NCBI GenBank assembly: GCA_009829735.1
Contig: CM020620.1
Coordinates: 23,782,020-23,846,019 of the forward strand
Reading direction: 5' to 3'
Length of the DNA: 64,000 nucleotides
Source of the DNA: Pyropia yezoensis
Taxonomy: Eukaryota; Rhodophyta; Bangiophyceae; Bangiales; Bangiaceae
The stretch's first letter is position 1; each line of letters starts with the position of its first letter. Shown here piece by piece: positions 42,026 through 53,069 of this stretch. A program made the position numbers and the translations under genes. The notes beneath the pieces are model-generated. The model was not told where the DNA came from. It was given only the letters and a program-made list of their open reading frames with translations, and ran no database searches.

Positions 42026-43843
42026 ATGGCCCCCGCGCCGACGCCATCATCCCGGCCGCGGCCGTCTGCCACGGCCAGCGGGACCATTGGGGGTGCCACC
42101 AAGACGGGGCCCCTGCCCGCCGGCGCCCCCACCCGCGCTGCGGTGGCAACGGCGGCGTCACCCGCCCCCGCGTCGGCCGGTACAGTTGCCGCGACGCCTG
42201 TTGGCGTGGGTGGCGCGGGGGCGACCATGCCGTCCACGGGCAGCGCCGCGGCTGACGCGGCCGCGGCGGTGACGGCCAGTGCGACTTCGGCCGGTGCGCC
42301 GCCGGCGCAGGCCGCAGCCTCTGCGGCGGCTGCCGCCGCGGCGACGGCCCCCGCCGCCGACGAAACGGCAGAGGAGGATGCAGACGGGGGGCCCTACTCA
42401 CTGGCCGCCCTCTCCGCCTCCCTCCCCGGCTTGGACGAGGCGCCGCCGGTGGTCAAGGCGCACCGGCGGTACAAGATTGCCATGTTCTCGTGGGAATCTC
42501 TCCACGCCATTGCTGTTGGTGGAGTGGCGCCGCACCTGACGGAGCTGGCCGCAGGCCTGGAGCGCCGCGGTCACGAAGTGCATGTGTACGTGCGGACGGG
42601 GGCCAACCAGCAGCCGTACGAGGTGATTGATGGCGTGCACGTGCACCGGGTGGCGTTTGAGCTGTCGGCGGATTTTGTGGAGGAGTGCGCCAACATGTGC
42701 AACGCGATGGTGCACTTTATGAACGAGACCGAGTCGTTTATGAACGACCGTTTTGACATTTGCCATGCGCACGATTGGCTAGCCGCCCAAGCCCTGATCA
42801 ACATCAAGCGCAACATGAACCGCAAGTGCGTCTTCACGGTACACTCGACCGAGTTTGGGCGGTGCGGTAACAACTCGTACGGCGGCCAGTCGGCGCGCAT
42901 CCGGCAGATTGAGCTGGAGGCCATCCAGCTTGCCGACCGCGCCGTCGGCGTGTCGGGCGTGCTGTGCGACGAGATCAAGGCGCAGTACATTGGTTTTGAC
43001 TGGGCCAAGCTCCGCTGCGTCTACAATGGCATCAACTGCTTGCGGTACGACGGGAAGCTGTGGGACCCCGCGGCGGTACGATCGCTGTACAATATTGGCC
43101 CGATGGACCCCATGGTACTGTTTGTTGGCCGGATGGCGACCCAAAAGGGCCCTGACATTCTCGTCGAGGCCATCCCGGCCGTCCTTGCCGCCCGGCCCGA
43201 TGCCAAGTTTGTGCTTGTTGGCGACGGCTACATGAAGGCGGGCCTCGTGGATAGGGCGGCCGAGCTGGGCATCTCTGGCGCCGTCTTTTTCACTGGCTCT
43301 CTGTCTGGGCAGCCGCTGGTGGACCTCTTCAAGGCCACTGACGTGGTGGCCATCCCCAGCCGCAACGAGCCATTTGGTATCGTGACGCTCGAGGCGTGGG
43401 CGTCCAATAAGCCGGTGGTGGTGACCACTAGCGGGGGGCCCCGCGAATTTGTGTGGCACGACCACGACGGCTTTCTCGTCGACACCAACCCAGCGGGGAT
43501 GGCCTGGGGCATCACCAACTGCTTTGTCAACTTTGCGCACGCCCAGTACATGGGCGAGCGTGGCCGCGTCAAGGCGGCGTACCAGTTCTCGTGGGATAAG
43601 ATCGCGGCGGACACCAATCTGATTTACGACGAGCTCCTCGGAGCGCCGCCGCCGCCCCCCCCGCCAGTGGCGGAGGTGAGTGCCGAGCACGCCGCGGCGG
43701 CCGCCAAGGAGGCCCAGGCGGTCGACAGTATCGGGTCTGTCAGCCGCGCCGAGACGGTCGATGAGCTCGCACACGCGCCCCCGTCGTCGGGGGGGGGGGG
43801 CGACGCCGCACTGCCGGCACGGCCGCTCGATACGGCGGCGTGA
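42026..43843 (+). CDS. GT4-family glycosyltransferase, glycogen/starch-synthase-like
   Basis: Intronless gene of 605 codons from ATG 42026 (context GCGAGCCATGGCC) to TGA. The frame is open further upstream but without ATG. Residues 1-145 are Ala/Pro/Thr-rich low complexity. The catalytic GT-B fold follows: N-terminal domain YKIAMFSWESLHAIAVGGVA (149 on) with the Gly-Gly donor loop, HAHDWLAAQALI (247), TVHSTEFGR (271). C-terminal domain VLFVGRMATQKGPDILVEAI with Arg369 and Lys374, VLVGDGYMK, and the E-x7-E retaining signature EPFGIVTLE (Glu448, Glu456). The wording is like archaeal and bacterial GT4 enzymes often called glycogen synthase, so prokaryotic origin is possible. The substrate cannot be read from the sequence. 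Trehalose- or sugar-phosphate-type GT4 roles are alternatives. Confidence 0.85.
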   Translation: MAPAPTPSSRPRPSATASGTIGGATKTGPLPAGAPTRAAVATAASPAPASAGTVAATPVGVGGAGATMPSTGSAAADAAAAVTASATSAGAPPAQAAASAAAAAAATAPAADETAEEDADGGPYSLAALSASLPGLDEAPPVVKAHRRYKIAMFSWESLHAIAVGGVAPHLTELAAGLERRGHEVHVYVRTGANQQPYEVIDGVHVHRVAFELSADFVEECANMCNAMVHFMNETESFMNDRFDICHAHDWLAAQALINIKRNMNRKCVFTVHSTEFGRCGNNSYGGQSARIRQIELEAIQLADRAVGVSGVLCDEIKAQYIGFDWAKLRCVYNGINCLRYDGKLWDPAAVRSLYNIGPMDPMVLFVGRMATQKGPDILVEAIPAVLAARPDAKFVLVGDGYMKAGLVDRAAELGISGAVFFTGSLSGQPLVDLFKATDVVAIPSRNEPFGIVTLEAWASNKPVVVTTSGGPREFVWHDHDGFLVDTNPAGMAWGITNCFVNFAHAQYMGERGRVKAAYQFSWDKIAADTNLIYDELLGAPPPPPPPVAEVSAEHAAAAAKEAQAVDSIGSVSRAETVDELAHAPPSSGGGGDAALPARPLDTAA

Positions 43844-43855
43844 GAAAATGGGATT

Positions 43856-43895
43856 GGGGGGGGGGTGGGGGGGGGGGGGGGGGGGGGGGGGGGGG
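43856..43895 (+). repeat. poly(G) run interrupted once, 40 bases
   Basis: 10 G, one T, then 29 G immediately 3' of the GT4 stop codon. It could form G-quadruplex structure in the 3' UTR. Confidence 0.9.
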
Positions 43896-44597
43896 TGAGG
43901 AAAGGGGCTGGTGGCGTCACGACGCGTGTTGATTTTTTTTTGTCTTGGGCTAGTGGCCGCCCTGTCGCATACGGGTGTGTGCCCTGTGGGGATGAGGGCA
44001 CACTTCCGTGTGGAGAGCCGTGGCGGATGCTCGGTGAAGGGAGAGGGCTCCCCCGGGGGCGGTGGTGGCGTGGGCGTTGGGTGTCGGCGGGGTCTAGAGG
44101 GCGTGTTTTCCCCAGCTGGGTCGACTGTTTTTTTTTTGCTGTCTCCTCGTTTTGTTCTTCCACAGGCGCGCCGTGGATGGAGCGGGGCCCACCGGCGGGC
44201 GCCCCACACGGGGTGGGAGCGCCGCCCCCGCTGGCACGCCGCCGACGGGTACCCGCTCGCCCACCCCCAGACCGCCTTACGGTGACATCAGCAGCAGTCT
44301 GCTGCCACCTCCCCCCCCACCGCCAGCCACCCGCCGCTCTCCCCCTACCGCCCGTCCGTCCGTACCCATTCGCCGCGCCCCCCACCTGCGACTTCCTAGC
44401 GTTGCGTGGCGTGAAAGAGCCCACGCCTCCCCACCCCGCCCCGCCCCCCCCCCCCCCCCTTCCTTCCATCCCCACACCTCAGTCGCCCATCAAACAAATG
44501 GGTGTCCACCGGTGCCGCCGCCGCCGCCGCCGCTGCCCACCCCCCCAGCATAGCGCCCCCCCCGTCCCCCCCCCCCCCTCCTCCTCTTCATCCTCTG
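43896..44597. other. Region after the GT4 gene, no gene seen
   Basis: Mixed G-rich then C-rich sequence. A CTTCCACAG acceptor-like site at 44158-44166 follows a T-rich stretch, but no convincing exon follows it. Confidence 0.35.
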
Positions 44598-45207
44598 TCA
44601 CCCCCCCCCCCCCCCCGCGCCCCCCGGCTGCCCCTCCCCGGCGGCAGCGGCGGCGGCGGCGGCAAGGCCGCCCTTGGCGCCCGCCTCCTCCACCACCGCC
44701 GACAGTGCCAGCGCGTACGCCGACGGCGCGCCCACCGACCGCCGCACCGCCACGGGCGACACAGACGCGGAAGAGGCAGACGAGGAGCGCCCGCCACCGC
44801 CGCCGCCACCGCCGCCACCACCACCACCATCACCACCACCACCACCACCGCCACCGCACCCCGGTCGACCAGCCCCACCTCCCCCCCCGTCGTACCGGCC
44901 ATCAGCCGCCGGGGGCCGCCGCGGCCGGCCACCGCCCCGCCCGGCCGCCACGCCCTCTTCATCATCATCGACACAAGGCGGCAGGGGCACCCCGCGCACC
45001 ACCCCCGACCCGTACGCGTCCACGGCGGGGTAGACGGGGGAGCCACCAGACGTGAGCGCCAGCCGCCGCACGGGGTGGATGCGCGGCAGCGGTGGCCGCG
45101 GGGGGGACGAGGAGGAGTGACGGGAGACCGCTGCCGCCGCAGTACCACCCCCCCCGACAGCCCCCCCCCCCCCCCCCCCCCCCCCCCCCGCCGCCGCCAC
45201 CGCCGCC

Positions 45208-45240
<33 letters not shown>

Positions 45241-45337
45241 GCCATCCCCCACCGGCCCGGGGGCGGCTGCCACCGGCCCGGCCGGCCGCCCCGCGTCGGC
45301 CGCGGCGGGGGACCCCCCACGGGGAGCTGCCGGTGCC

Positions 45338-45376
<39 letters not shown>

Positions 45377-45582
45377 CGACGGGGGTCTTGCCGCCCCTCC
45401 CCGCCCCGCCGCGGCGGGGACGGGCGGGACGGCCCCGCCGCCGTGGCGGGCGGGGAGCGGCCGCCCCGGGGGGGGGGGGGTGCCAGCGGGGGGGGGCGCC
45501 GCGACGCTGCCGACGGCGCCGGGGGGGGGCGCCCCCCGCTCCGTGGGCGACCGCCCCGGTGGGAGGCGGGAGCGGGGCCGTC

Positions 45583-45616
<34 letters not shown>

Positions 45617-45698
45617 TACCGCGGCCGGGCGGGGAATCCCTCTTGCGGTGACGCCGCGACGGCGCCGCTGCCGCTGCCGCCGCTGCCGCCGTTGCCGC

Positions 45699-45729
<31 letters not shown>

Positions 45730-45824
45730 GTCGCCGTCGTCGTCGTCGCCCCAGTCTCAGCGGCCGCCCCCTCGGGCGGGGGCGTCACCGCCCCCCGCCC
45801 CCCCCCCCCCCCGCCAGCCGCCCA

Positions 45825-46550
45825 TCACCCAGGTCGGCAGTGGCGGCGGTGGCGGCGGCGGCGGCAGCGGTCGTGGCGGCGGCAGCGGCGGCTGGGTCGA
45901 CCGGCGGCTGGCCACCCTCCCCCCCCCCCCCCCCCCCCCCCTTCCCGGACGTCATCAAACCACCAGTGCGCGGCGGCGTCCGCAACGCCCCACCGCTCCT
46001 CCACCCCCCCCCCCAGCAGCCCCGAAATGACCTCCTTGGCGCCCCGCGAGAACCAGGCTGGAAAGACGACGCGGCCGCCCAGGATGGCGGCCGCCAGCTC
46101 CCCCGGGCGGCTGCCCCGGAACGGGGCGTAGCCGGCCAGCATCAGGAAGAGGAGGATGCCGACGCCCCACGCGTCCATCTTGTCCCCGCGGTAGGGCACC
46201 CGGCGGAGGAGCTCGGGGGGGGCAAAGTCGTCCGTCCCCACCAGCGTCGTCAGCAGCGCGTGCGGCGCGCCCGCCCCGCCCAGGCCGCCGCCGCCGCCGC
46301 CGCCGCCCCCACCACCGCGGCGACCGCCGCGTAGCGCAGCGGCGGCGGCGGCGCGCTCCTGGCGCTCCCCCGGGGGGGGGGTGGCCCACGCGGCGGCCGC
46401 CGCGGCGGTGGAGGAGGCGGAAGAGGAGGAGGAGGAGGAGGAAGAGGAGGTGCACCCGCCGCCGCCCCCAGCGGGGGAGACCGCACGGTTGTGGCGGCGG
46501 CGGAGGGTCCCACCGCCGGCGCCACCGCCACCACCACCGCCACCGCCACT

Positions 46551-46582
<32 letters not shown>

Positions 46583-47624
46583 GGGGCGGGGGCGACGCGG
46601 CGGGCGGCGGGTTGGTGGCGAGGGCGCGGATGAAAGAGAGGCCCCAGTCGGCGATTTTGATGTCCCCGTCGGCGGTGAGGAGCACGTTTTCCAGCTACGC
46701 CCGCGTCCGGCAGGTGGTGCAGGAAGGAGGGTGACGGGCGCGGCGGCGGGGTGGGGGGGTGTGGTAGGACGGACGGGATGGAATAGGGTGTGGGGGGGTG
46801 CGGGGGGGGGAAGGAGACAGAGACAGCAGCCTGGCAATGGACAGCAACGGCAGCGCAGCAGCAGTTAGCACGGGACCCCCCAGTCGCGTCCCGGGCGGCG
46901 CCACCGCCGGCTGCGCGCGCCAGCGTCGCGGTCGGCGGTCGTCACCGCACGGCGCGCGGTGGGCACGCGGGTGGGGAGCCGGGGACGACCCGCCGGCCGT
47001 CATCCGAGACGCGCCGGGAGCGCCCCGCCCCTCTCCCATGGCAGCGGCGCCCAAGGGGGTCGGCACGCCCCTCCCCCAAGCGACACACGCCCCCCTTTCA
47101 CCCCCCCCACTCTGCTCCACGCCACGCTTCCTCCAACACCCCCCCCCCAACCCCCACCAACGATGACCCCCACCCCCCCCCCCCCCCTAATGCGTAGCCC
47201 CCACGCACCTTCAGGTCCCGGTGGTACACCCCCCGGGCGTGGCAGTAAATGAGGCCGTCACAAATCTGCCAGCCGAGGCGGCGGGCGGTGGGCTCGTCCA
47301 GCCGGGTGTCCCGCACGAGGCGGTCGTACAGGTCCCCCCCCCCCACCAGCTCCATCAGCAGGTACAGGTGGGCCCCCCCCGGGTCCACCCGCAAGCCCCG
47401 CCCCGCCACCAGCCGCGGGTGCCGCAGCACCGCCAGCGCCGCCACCTCCCGCCGCACCTGGGGGGACAGCCCACACCGGACGACGCGCTCCAGCTCCAGC
47501 ACCTTTACCGCCACCCGCTCCCCCGTCACCGCGTGCGTGCCGAGGCGGACGACGCCAAAGCCGCCGGCGCCGAGCGTCGCGCCCAGCGTGTAGGGGCCCA
47601 CCCTCTGCTGGCCGCCCGCGCCAC

Positions 47625-47664
<40 letters not shown>

Positions 47665-47812
47665 GGGGGGGGGTGGGTGCTGCCGTGGCCGGGGGGATGG
47701 TGGGGGGGGGGGCGGGGGGGGCACGGAACGCTTCGGGCAGGGGGAGGGCGCCAGAGGGGGGGGGGGGACGCCGGGGGGGGGACGCCCGCTGCACCCGGCG
47801 GCCGCCCACCAT
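45825..47812 (-). CDS. Ser/Thr protein kinase, two or more exons, large activation-loop insertion
   Basis: Exon 1 (5' end to 47209) has a glycine loop GATLGAGGFGVVRLG, the VAVKVLELE lysine, MELVGGGDLYDRL hinge region and YHRDLK catalytic loop. Intron 46695-47208 (GTGCGT...GTAG, phase 0) joins DLK to LENVLLTADGDIKIADWGLS in exon 2 (46694 down). The metal-binding motif is Asp-Trp-Gly instead of Asp-Phe-Gly. Between it and the APE-type motif TDDFAPPELL lie roughly 110 residues of Gly/Ser/Ala-rich insertion. The C-lobe follows: YRGDKMDAWGVGILLFLMLAGYAPF, FPAWFSRGAKEVISGLL, AAHWWFDD. The best start is ATG 47810-47812 in a perfect GCCACCATGG context, but G/C runs between there and the kinase shift the frame. 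A C-terminal extension (VRRLALTSGGSPVYPAVDAY near 45050) may continue to about 44598. Confidence 0.75.
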
Positions 47813-48089
47813 GGTGGCGCGCGGGGGGGGGGGGGGGGGGGGGGTCCGACTTGTCGCGGGGGGGGGGGGGGTGGGGGGGGGGGGGGGAAGGGGGAACCGT
47901 GACGTCTCGGTATGGCGCAGCGCCGGCCGCGGCAGTCCCGCCCGACGCACGCGCGCGGCGGGGGGGGGGGGGGCGGAGGGGGGGGGGGGGGGGAGGGGAC
48001 CGCCGGCTGCAGGCGTGCGAGCGCCGGCCGCGGTGGGGCAGGGCGGCAGAGCGGCCGCCCCGGCGGGCGGTCGGGGCGCCGCAGCAGCG

Positions 48090-48123
<34 letters not shown>

Positions 48124-48191
48124 GCCGCCAGCCGCCACACGCCGCGGCGCCGCCAGCAGCAGCAACAGCAGGCCCGCGTCGGGGCAGGGAC

Positions 48192-48193
<2 letters not shown>

Positions 48194-48238
<45 letters not shown>

Positions 48239-48244
48239 CAACAG
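48194..48244 (+). repeat. CAG/CAA triplet repeat
   Basis: About a dozen CAG followed by four CAA/ACA units. On one strand this reads as poly-Gln. It lies upstream of the kinase start and may be in its 5' leader. Confidence 0.85.
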
Positions 48245-48327
48245 CCGCAGCCGCAGCGCCAGCGGCGGCAGCACGCCCCCCCCCCCCCCCCACCCTCCCC
48301 CCCCGCGGCGGGGTGGAAGCGGCGGGT

Positions 48328-48328
<1 letters not shown>

Positions 48329-48375
<47 letters not shown>
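48329..48375 (+). repeat. poly(G) run, 47 bases
   Basis: The longest uninterrupted homopolymer in the window, followed by GGTGGGTG repeats to about 48430. Confidence 0.9.
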
Positions 48376-48376
<1 letters not shown>

Positions 48377-50200
48377 GGGGGAGGTGGGTGGGTGGGGTGG
48401 GTGGGGTGGGGTGGGGTGGGTGGGTGGGTGGAAGAGCGGCGGCGGCGGCGGCGGCGGCCCACCGCCCACGCGGCCGGCGGCTGGCGGGTCGTGTGGCCCG
48501 CCCGGCGCGGCAGTGCAGGGGCGGCGTGGCAGGTCGCGCGCCGTGGCCGCCACACGCGGGCGCCTCCCCCGCGCTCCTTTCCTGGCACACCACCTTTCGG
48601 GGTGGGGGGGGGGGGGGGGGGCCGTGGGCGGCGGGGGGGGGGGGACGGGGACAAGCAACGCCGAGATGAAAGAGGGGGGGGGGGGGGGGGAGGGAGGGAG
48701 GGAGCAATGGCCGGCGGGTAGGTAGGTAGGTAGGTAGGGGTCCCCAGCGTCGAGACGGGGAAAGAGGGCAGGGGGCAGTGTGGACAACGTGTTCCAGCGC
48801 GTGTGGGGGGGGGGGGGCGGGGGGAGGCGGGGGGGGGGGGGACGGACGGTGTGCGGCCAACAAAAAAAAACAAGAAGAGCAAGAGGGACCAGGGGCGGCC
48901 CACAACACCCCAGGAGCGCCGTGCCGCCGCGCGGGGGCGTCGCACAGGCTCCCCTCCCCCCCCCCGCCGTCCCCCCCCTCTGCCTACGCGCACACCCCCC
49001 CCCCCCCCCTCCCTCCCTCTCAACCCGCCACGGGCCCTCCCGCCGCCGCCACCGCCGCCACCGCCGTCCCCGTCCGTCCCCCCCCCCCCCGCTGCCGTCG
49101 CGGGCGTGGGCCGCCGCGTGACGCCGCGCCGCGCCGCGCCGCGCCGTGCTGCGCCGTGCCGCGCCTGGGGGCAACCGAGGCTGGCACCACTGAGAAACGC
49201 CAACGACCGTGGCCGCCGCGGGGCGGTCGTCGCTCCCCCCCCCCACCCCCCGCACACACGACCCCACACGCCACCCCCACCCCCCACACGCCACCGTGCG
49301 GGTGCACGCCCGCCAGCGCCTCAACCCCCAAACTCTGCAGAGCCCCCGACCGCACCCCCCCCCCGCCCCCCCCGCCCTCCCCCTCCGCCCGACCCTCCCC
49401 CCTCCTATTTCCCCTTCCTTCCCACCCCCCCCCCTCCTTTGGCTGCCGCCCGGCCGGGTAGATAGGGGGCGAGGCGCCACGGGTGGCGGATGGGGGACCC
49501 ACCCCGCCGCCGCCACCGCCACCGCCACCGCCGCCGCCGCCGCCACCGGTGCCCCTTGCCGCAACTGGCAATGTTGAAAGGGTGGTGCACGGCCCGGGCT
49601 GCCCCCCCGCCACGCCGGGCGGGCGGGCAGGCGCCCCTCTGCCGCGCGCGCCACCCCCGCTGCTCCTCCTCTGGACGAGAGACGCTGGGGAAGAGGAGGG
49701 GGGGGGGGGGGGGGGGGGTGTTAGTTGTTGCTGCCGTCCGGTGGGGCCACCCACCCCCCCCCCCCCCCCCCCGCCCGGTTCATTTCCACCAGACAGGCTG
49801 GCCCGGCCACCCCCCCCCCCCACGCGGGTGGCGAGACAGAGGGGAGCGGCGGTGGGGGGGGGGGGAAGCGGAGGTCGACGGGAGCAGAGGCCTGCTGGAA
49901 GGGGGGGGGGGGACGGGAGGCCGGCCATCCCCCCCGTCTCTCTCCCCCGCGACCGCGCACACGCCGCGCTGGCTGCCTGCCTGCCTGCCTGCCACACCCG
50001 CCGCCCGCCGCCGTCCACGCGAGCGGCGGCCGTCGCGTGAGCCGTTGCTTTCAGGGGGGGGGAGGGGGGGGGGGTGGGGAGGTGGTGGCCAACCGCGGGC
50101 ACGCTAGATGCCGCTCGGCACCCTGCTAGCTAGGCCCACGGAGGCTAGCGGGTGGATCATCCGTACGTGTGGCAACCCAGAGCGGGTGCCTCTACCGATC

Positions 50201-50836
50201 TATGGCCGATTTCCAAAGAATGATCAGTTCCGTAAGGGGGTTCACAGCAGGATCTCCCAGAACAGTCACCAAGTGCGCACGCATTCTGGGCCACAAGATT
50301 TCTCCGGCGGTGCCCGCGGCCTTGGCCGAACCACATCCAACACCGAAAATCCGTGTCGCATCCGTGTGATGCCTTGATGTGAGACCGGCCGAATAATCTC
50401 CCGTCTGCACAGACCGGCCCAGTCTTGCAGAGGACTGCTGTCAGGGGCTCACAGCATCGGTTCGAGGCCAGGTGCCGCGAAATGAGGCCGATTCTAGGGC
50501 GCTGATTGGCCAGTACAAAGTAGCCTGCAGTTGCACGGACTGGTTCGCAGCAGGTACGGGCTGTTGTGACGTGCTCACAGGAGGCCACCACAGAGTACTG
50601 TGCCAGTTAACTTCCCGTTGCGGGGGGGATCCGTCACTCGAGCACAGCCCTGGAAAGTCGATCCGAAAGGGGTCAGACGAGGAGCGCCGAATCGGATGAG
50701 ACGTATGCGATACCTGCTGCCGCGATTTAGCGGCAGCCAATGGGAAGGGGGGAAACACCGGTACTTCGGTGGAATGCTGCTTTGACATGCTGTGAACCCC
50801 CTTATGAATCTCATCAATCTTCAGAAATCGGCCATA
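50201..50836. mobile_element. MITE-like element with inverted repeat ends
   Basis: TATGGCCGATTTC...TAAGGGGGTTCACAGCA at 50201-50250 recurs in reverse complement at 50787-50836, about 84% identical over 50 bases. No transposase frame lies inside. Partial extra copies of the AGGGG(G)CTCACAGCA word occur inside (near 50440). A clear target duplication was not found. GC drops sharply at about 50.1 kb, where this begins. Confidence 0.55.
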
Positions 50837-51247
50837 CTAGATCAAGCGAATATTCGTTTACGTCTGATCTGAGAAACGCGGCCGATGCCTGGTCGGGGCT
50901 AGATCGACCCCCTCACAGGACCGCGTTTCAAACAACAGTATGATGGCGTGACACGGTCTGGCAGCTTTTGACAACGGCTTAGGAAGCCGTGTGACGTACC
51001 ACTTGGTCGGGTTAGACATGTTCAGCTTGCGCTACAGGTCAATATCCGGTTACAGTCTTTCTCCATTGTTGGGCACCCTTTGTGGCGACCGTAAGCCCAA
51101 GGATTGTAACTTTATTCCGCCCTCTGATTGGTCGGTGACAACGATCGAATGCTGACATATGCGTTCATCGCACCGTAGAGGTCGGTCGACCTGCATTGGT
51201 TACTAGACACCGTGCCCAAGAAAGGATGTCACAGCAAAGAAGAAAGA

Positions 51248-51708
51248 CTGTATGGCAGTTTTCCGAATTTTGTCCCATGTGGACAAGAGCAAGAGCAAGT
51301 GTACAAGAGCAAGGGCCAATCGCATGCTCGCAGCAGAGGGCTTACCAATGGCGTGCTGCAACACGTCTGCCTGAGGAACCTGGTAATCGGCTATGGCCAC
51401 AACTGCTCTCGCAACGAACGCTGGTTGGTCAAAACACGTTGTTTTTTCATCGGATCTCGCCGGCTGGCCCTTTATGTCAGGTCATCTCTGTCAAGAAGAG
51501 TCCGAAGCGCTCAGCCGGTGCTTGTTCTGCCGTCGAAGTGGTCAGAGATCCCGAGAGAACCCCCGAGCACACTGCTCGTACAACAACGGACCCTCATGCA
51601 GAGCAGTCATTGGCCAGAGAGGCAGCATCTGAGTCATGTCATTGGTCAAACACAGTTTGCTCTTGCTCTTTTCCACATGGGACAAAGTTGGGAGAACTGC
51701 AGTACATG
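51248..51708. mobile_element. Second MITE-like inverted-repeat element
   Basis: Left arm 51248-51299 contains TTTTGTCCCATGTGGACAAG and then AGCAAGAGCAA. The right arm 51656-51708 carries its reverse complement (TTGCTCTTGCTCTTTTCCAC, then ATGGGACAAAG). The arms match at about 80% or better over 50 bases. No coding capacity. A TATATAAG box lies just outside at about 51731, and ATTGGTC (inverted CCAAT) words occur at 51138, 51629 and 51797. Confidence 0.55.
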
Positions 51709-53011
51709 CGCTCCAGATCTATGGCACCCTGCTATATAAGCGGGAGGATCGCGATCGCGCGACGGTCGCAACGAGCGGGTCGCGTCGCACGAAGGCATCT
51801 CATTGGTCCGATTTCATAGCAGAGAGGAAGTAGCCCCAAAATGAGAAAATTATCACCTGAAACGAGGGGTACAGCAGTGTAGGAAGCCCATGGCGCAAGG
51901 GTGCCATATAAGCAGGTATTGACTGTATCGTACAAGAAGAATTCAGTGTGAACATTAGTGGTCCTACGATTGGGGCGTCAGATCATGTCCAAATACACCC
52001 ACATTTAACCTGTGCGTTTTTATTTATTTGGAGACCTCCCGCTCTTGCCGTTCCCCCCCCCCCTGTCGCCCCTCCGGCTACTTTCCCCCCCCACATCAAC
52101 CTCTCCTTCCCCACCAGCACTGCAATACCCGCCACCATCGCGGCGATTGCCTTAACCCAGTTGAGTATAACTCCGAAGCTTTGTTCAGTCAAACAGCACA
52201 AGTGAGGCCAGGCAACCTTCGATACCAGCGAACTGCACAATGACAAGATGAACTACCAATGAACGCGTCGACACGACATAATCCACAGGCTTGGACCGGC
52301 GGGGACAGAGCCTCGGAGTCCTGAGGCCGTCGGACTGGCTCCCATCCGACACTTGCCCATGGCGCACCCGTGAGAGGGTGCCAAGTGTGACAGCTCGACG
52401 TGATCGCGAAGTCGATATCTGGCCTCGTAGTAGAGTTTGGTTGTGAAATGGACATGAGCTACCGCTTTAGTGGCCACAAGAGTGACACGCCGCGTCTTTA
52501 GGGCGCCCCATATATATTAGTCTGCTCAGTCAAGACGCTGACGTTCGGTCCAGTCGCAGAGGAGGTCCTGAAGGCAAAGCTGATGCGACTGGCGTGGCAT
52601 GGTGCTCAGTTTCTGCCGACTGTGCTCTGTCACACGCTTTTATTGGTTCACGGTACCCCTCCATGGCACCAGAAGTACTTTCAGTGGTGGATCGCCGAGA
52701 ACTGCTGTTTTGGTAGAACGAGAGCCCGATCGAACTCAAGATCGTTCTACCGTTCTACCTCGATCAACTTTGTTCGAGTTGCCTCACTGATGATTGAGGC
52801 CGCTGATCGCCATACACGTTGGAGAGAGGGGAGAGAGAGGGAGGGGGGAGGGGGGGGGGGAGGGGGGGGGGGGAGGGGGGGGGGGGGCGAGGGGGCACCG
52901 CTGTTGATGCGGCTGGCGCCGCACGCCGCTGTTGATCGTCAACAAGGTGTGCAACTGAACTTTTTCCTGGCGAGATTAAGCTATCCGCAGCTTTGTTGAA
53001 TGGAGCCGAGT
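51709..53011. other. No gene seen; A/T-richer non-coding sequence
   Basis: TATA-like words at 51731 and 51907, a G-rich microsatellite (GAGGG/GGGGG) at about 52827-52893, and a hairpin-like GAACGAG...CTCGATC stretch near 52710-52770. Short frames only. Confidence 0.4.
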
Positions 53012-53069
53012 TCTGTTCACGCGTTGATCCACCGAAACGGTCTGTTCACGCGTTGATCCACCGAAACGG
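53012..53069 (+). repeat. Exact 29-bp tandem duplication
   Basis: TCTGTTCACGCGTTGATCCA and the following nine bases occur twice without a mismatch (53012-53040 and 53041-53069), suggesting a recent duplication. Confidence 0.9.

Larger units (their letters stand above)
44598..50060. repeat. Extreme GC-rich simple-sequence region
   Basis: Dense GCC/GGC triplet repeats and G or C homopolymers surround and penetrate the kinase gene. The longest include poly(C) at 45160-45189 and 45920-45941. Long open frames appear on both strands at once, so outside the kinase motifs no frame here can be trusted. Confidence 0.8.

Noticed and set aside
44598-50060. Many long frames (300-800 codons) on both strands
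   Set aside because: Created by GC-rich simple repeats that lack stop codons. Only the kinase motifs support a gene.
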